Position numbers and translations under genes: made by a program. This document shows, piece by piece, positions 60,801-64,000 of a stretch of DNA of 64,000 nucleotides. Source of the DNA: Campylorhamphus procurvoides (Eukaryota; Chordata; Aves; Passeriformes; Dendrocolaptidae); NCBI GenBank assembly GCA_013396655.1, contig WBMV01006612.1, forward strand, positions 788,068-852,067, given 5' to 3'. Below the pieces are notes generated by a model. That model was not told where the DNA came from. It did not search any database and saw nothing but the letters and a program-made list of their open reading frames with translations. Position 1 is the first letter of the stretch. Each line of letters opens with the position of its first letter.

Positions 60801-63800
60801 ATTTTTCTTTTTAACTTGTCATAGATGGGAACTGATGCCATTCTTCTTTTACAATAAAGTCCAAATTTTGTCATGACTCGCCTAGCTAAGGACAACACAA
60901 AGTGAACACATAGAAATCAAAAAAGAAAAGCATGTTTATATTGTTCATGCTTTTACTTTCCAATCTAAGAAAAAAGAGTGAAAACTGACTACTGAGGCAA
61001 TGACTATTCCTCTTCAGAAGAGTGCATCTGTTAGGAACTTACTGGTCTTAAATGTTTCTTCGTGGACATTCCCTATTACCAGTTTTACTGCGTGCTGGGG
61101 TCATTAACTGTAGTATAATTCTGTGACAAGTAAAAACAGGCTATTTAGCCTGAATAAGTCATGTGTAAATAGCACAACAGACACATTCTAACTTTCCCCA
61201 CTTCTTAGGAGAACTCAGTTCTTGCAGGATTTCTATTTCATAGGTTACTTCTGCCATATTTTATGATTTTCCTTCTTTCAAAGGCATAATCCCATGGTCT
61301 AAACACCACCATTCCCAATATCAATCAAAACAGTAAATTTAAGAAAGCTTTCAGATGTAGCAGAGTAGATTGATTTTTTTTTTTAATAGACAGGTAAAAT
61401 GTTTTAGATACCATAACCTCCAACCATTGTTTTCTCCTCTCAAAAGTATGCAGTGTAACAACATAAAATGCGTATCATCTTATCTACCTTCTCTAGTTCT
61501 ACAGCTTTCATCAATGAAAAGATTTGGCTCATTTCTATTCCTTCTACACTTGCAAGTACGAGGGTAAAAACTCCACATTCCCCCACATCAAGAAACATCT
61601 AATTAACACATTAATTACCATATACTAAATATCACGAAAAAGCATCTTATGTGAATTTGGGCAAAGTGCCAAATCATGTTCACGTTGTCCCTGGGCTGCA
61701 CCACACTTTCCTGGGCTCTGGTTATTTGCCTTTTTAACTGGATCTTTGAAACTTGCCAGCCAGCCCTACTCCACCCTGCCAAGGGAATTTTCATCTTTGC
61801 AACACAAGCATTAGGCAAAACAGCACATTTAGTACCTCAGCAGAGATTAAGGTTCTCCTAGAGCATATCCAACAGCTCTTACAAAAAGGTGCACCCCTCT
61901 GCCAGCTGAGATGGTGACTACATCTATCAGCTCCTCTTCAGGAACACAGCATAGAAAAGAAAATTACAAGCCTGGCCCTACAACCTGCCAATAAATTCAC
62001 TGCTTCAGGAGTGGAGAAACATTCCTGCAACCACCCTGACATACAACCTGTATCCCAAAGTCACTGCTGAAGGAAGTTCCTGTGGAGGACCACAAAGATA
62101 ATCTGTCTTCAAAGGAATCAGAACCATCTCCCTAATCCTTACAAACTCAGTGTCTCTTGCAACAAAAGTTCAAAATAAACAATAAATTAGAAAGCAGGGA
62201 TTAAGAAAAACAAATCTGCAATGCAGAAAATTGTGAGAGCATTCTACAAAATTCACACGGTTCCCAAAGGTAAAAACCAGCAGTTCAGGATTTGCTGCAA
62301 AGGTTTCCCTGTATCACACTGCACCAAACAGCAGCAAGAGGGACACCCGTGTTATGTGCATATTCTGTTCCCAAAAGCAAACTCTGCATCAATCCAGAAG
62401 CAACAGTTGGAACACACAATAGCAAAATAGTTGTGCAAAAAAATCCCCTCTTCTTCAGACATGGGGATTGTCTTCCAAGAGTGACTGAATTAGAAAATGT
62501 TGAGATGAAAAAAACTTCTTTTCAGAAATCAGGATTTTACTATTGTTAAAGAAGTATGAATTCAGAAGGTGAGATTACATTTCTGGTAATGAATTTTGAA
62601 GGAGAAAATTAAAATCAACTTAAGATGTTTATAAGACAACTCTGATCACTAAATAGAACAAATTTCCAGATGTTGTAGTCCTCAATTAAAATTCTTGTCA
62701 AACACCACAGATTTGAGGGCCTTCCTGCATGTTTGCTGTTCAGTAGCAAGTAAACCAGAAGCTTAAGGATGAAAAATCATGCCAGTTAACTGAAAACATT
62801 CTCCTCAACTGGGAAACTCAGCAAAAGACAAAGTGATTACAGGAAAAAATGTGTTTATTGTACAGATACTTATCCAACATCAGCATTCTCAATGTTTTAA
62901 TTCTGGAGTATTGCTTTCTTTCCCAGACAATAACTGTAATGTTTACATAAGAAAGAGAATATGTTGTGTTGAAATATTATTTTCATTGCAAAAGAAAGTA
63001 ACAATTTGCTATTGGTCAGAAGCTAAATTTTGCCATTTTATTCTCCAAATTATAAAAGAGTTTTACAGTTGGGGGACAACCTCACATAATATAATCTATA
63101 CTCTGAATACGGGCAATGAAGCATTAACGCCTGAAGTAATCTTAAATGAAATCTTCTCTGAATTCAAAGGGCTTTTCAAAAGCAAAAAAACTGACAGGAC
63201 ATGCCAACCTAATTTCTTCAGTCACCAAAAGTTGCTCATGGTAGTCAGGTAAAGTTGTTACATCAACAGCAGAGGTCCTGACCCATCACCAAGGCACAGA
63301 GATCTCTCCCTTCCAAGAAACAGGACTAACTTCATTTTTTGAAGTCTATTGTCTTAGAAAGCACATAGATGACTGAAGCTTCATCAGGTTGAGCAAGTTG
63401 GAGGGGAAGCACAGCTCATCCTGGGATGGGAATGTCACAGCAAAGACAGCCTGCAGGTTTTTCACATGCCACATCTGCTGCCATTGGGCATGAACATCAT
63501 CTCAGAGAGGTCATAGCCAATAAATATTTTCAGCAGCAAGCAAGGAAGCAGGGGGAAAAAACCCCAAACAAGTCAACCTTTCCTCACTGTTTTTAGCTAA
63601 ATGAATCCTGAACAGGATGTCACACAGTAAAGGCTTTTTTCCCCAGACAGAGCTCTCTTGCCTGCTTGGTTCCAGCTGTCTGGTGGTGCTTTTCATGAGA
63701 AGTCAGATGACAACTCAATAATGGGAAGTGGGCAGCCAAAACAGAAGAAGAGCTGGTAGTCACCTCCCTAATGAATGACTAGAGCAAGTCTTTTTATCAT

Positions 63801-64000
63801 CTTCAAAAGCACATGCTGTTCACTGATGGTTTGAAATATATTTATGAGGCTTTATATCAAATCTGCAGAAGTGCCAACATTAAACATGAAATACCTTTGG
63901 GGAAATAAACATCATTCACAATGTTTTCTGTCTTTAAAATGGCAGGTATCTCAAAACTCTGTCACTTGTATGGAATTACTGCCTAAATATTCTCATAAGT
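54879..64000 (-). other. ARHGAP10: Intron upstream of exon 1 (partial, at least 9.1 kb)
   Basis: This stretch ends at the acceptor of window exon 1 (pyrimidine tract, then TTGCAG). I looked on the minus strand for the expected N-terminal BAR coding (family motif NKFIKELIKDG) and did not find it, so the first coding exon(s) lie beyond 64000. The stretch is AT-rich, with short poly-A and poly-T tracts and a G9 run at 55896-55904. A nuclear-receptor-like half-site cluster sits at 57194-57222. No convincing gene or repeat was recognised in the rest. Confidence 0.8.

Larger units (their letters stand above)
1..64000 (-). other. ARHGAP10: ARHGAP10 (GRAF2) locus, internal part of the gene
   Basis: The window lies inside one minus-strand gene. 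Seventeen exons join as complement(6397..6556, 7177..7282, 9810..9868, 10987..11074, 16160..16234, 22386..22451, 23736..23778, 24881..24962, 28166..28260, 29898..30004, 30444..30573, 33672..33776, 35690..35800, 38915..39016, 42239..42310, 54634..54695, 54783..54878). The 1559 nt give one uninterrupted frame with BAR, PH and RhoGAP segments in GRAF-family order. The product is closer to ARHGAP10 than to ARHGAP26 or ARHGAP42 as I know them, for example in APFGSSWVKHYCMYRK, the DLEN-DWEV segment and VSSKVQRLLS. GRAF proteins bind curved membrane through BAR-PH and stimulate GTP hydrolysis by Rho-family GTPases (CDC42 and RhoA for GRAF2). Their C-terminal SH3 binds partners such as PYK2 and PKN-beta. 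Both gene ends and the SH3 exon are outside the window. Confidence 0.95.

Noticed and set aside
1..64000. tRNA, rRNA, CRISPR array or bacterial-type operon
   Set aside because: No cloverleaf with conserved boxes, no rRNA core motifs, no regularly spaced repeats, and no dense coding were seen; the window is intron-dominated animal DNA.

Overview
The window is vertebrate nuclear DNA and most likely avian. It is AT-rich and intron-dominated, has canonical GT-AG exons, and carries a 3' fragment of a CR1-type LINE (about 14.67 kb) plus a solo-LTR-like element (30.61-31.02 kb) of a kind I know from bird genomes. No prokaryotic gene organisation is present, and the long AUG-started frames elsewhere look like chance.

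One protein-coding gene explains the window: ARHGAP10 (GRAF2/PSGAP) on the minus strand, running from beyond the right edge to beyond the left edge. I resolved 17 consecutive coding exons, numbered here 1-17 in transcription order, between 54878 and 6397. They total 1559 nt. Every junction is GT-AG and every phase matches, giving one open frame of 520 residues: a split first codon plus 519. It starts inside the BAR domain (about human residue 52), passes through the PH domain and the complete RhoGAP domain, and ends just after the RhoGAP core. The first coding exon(s), the promoter, the proline-rich region and the C-terminal SH3 domain lie outside the window.

Layout from high to low coordinates: 64000-54879, 5'-side intron; 54878-33672, BAR exons 1-6, including a 12.3 kb intron; 30573-24881, PH exons 7-10; 23778-23736, a 43-nt linker exon 11; 22451-6397, RhoGAP exons 12-17; 6396-1, intron. 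Exon 13 holds the arginine finger (GLYRVVG), exon 14 the conserved Lys, exon 15 the LPEPL motif and exon 17 the NLGVVFGP Asn, so the GAP domain looks catalytically intact.

I found no nested gene, RNA gene, CRISPR array or new multi-gene system. The points worth a second look are mostly about splicing and inserted sequence. They are the divergent 43-nt linker exon, an in-frame alternative acceptor in exon 6, a run of four frame-neutral BAR exons with two weak donors, a GTAGGTAAG tandem donor at exon 1, the antisense LTR with a 15-bp-arm hairpin, and two CpG-rich intronic islands I cannot explain.
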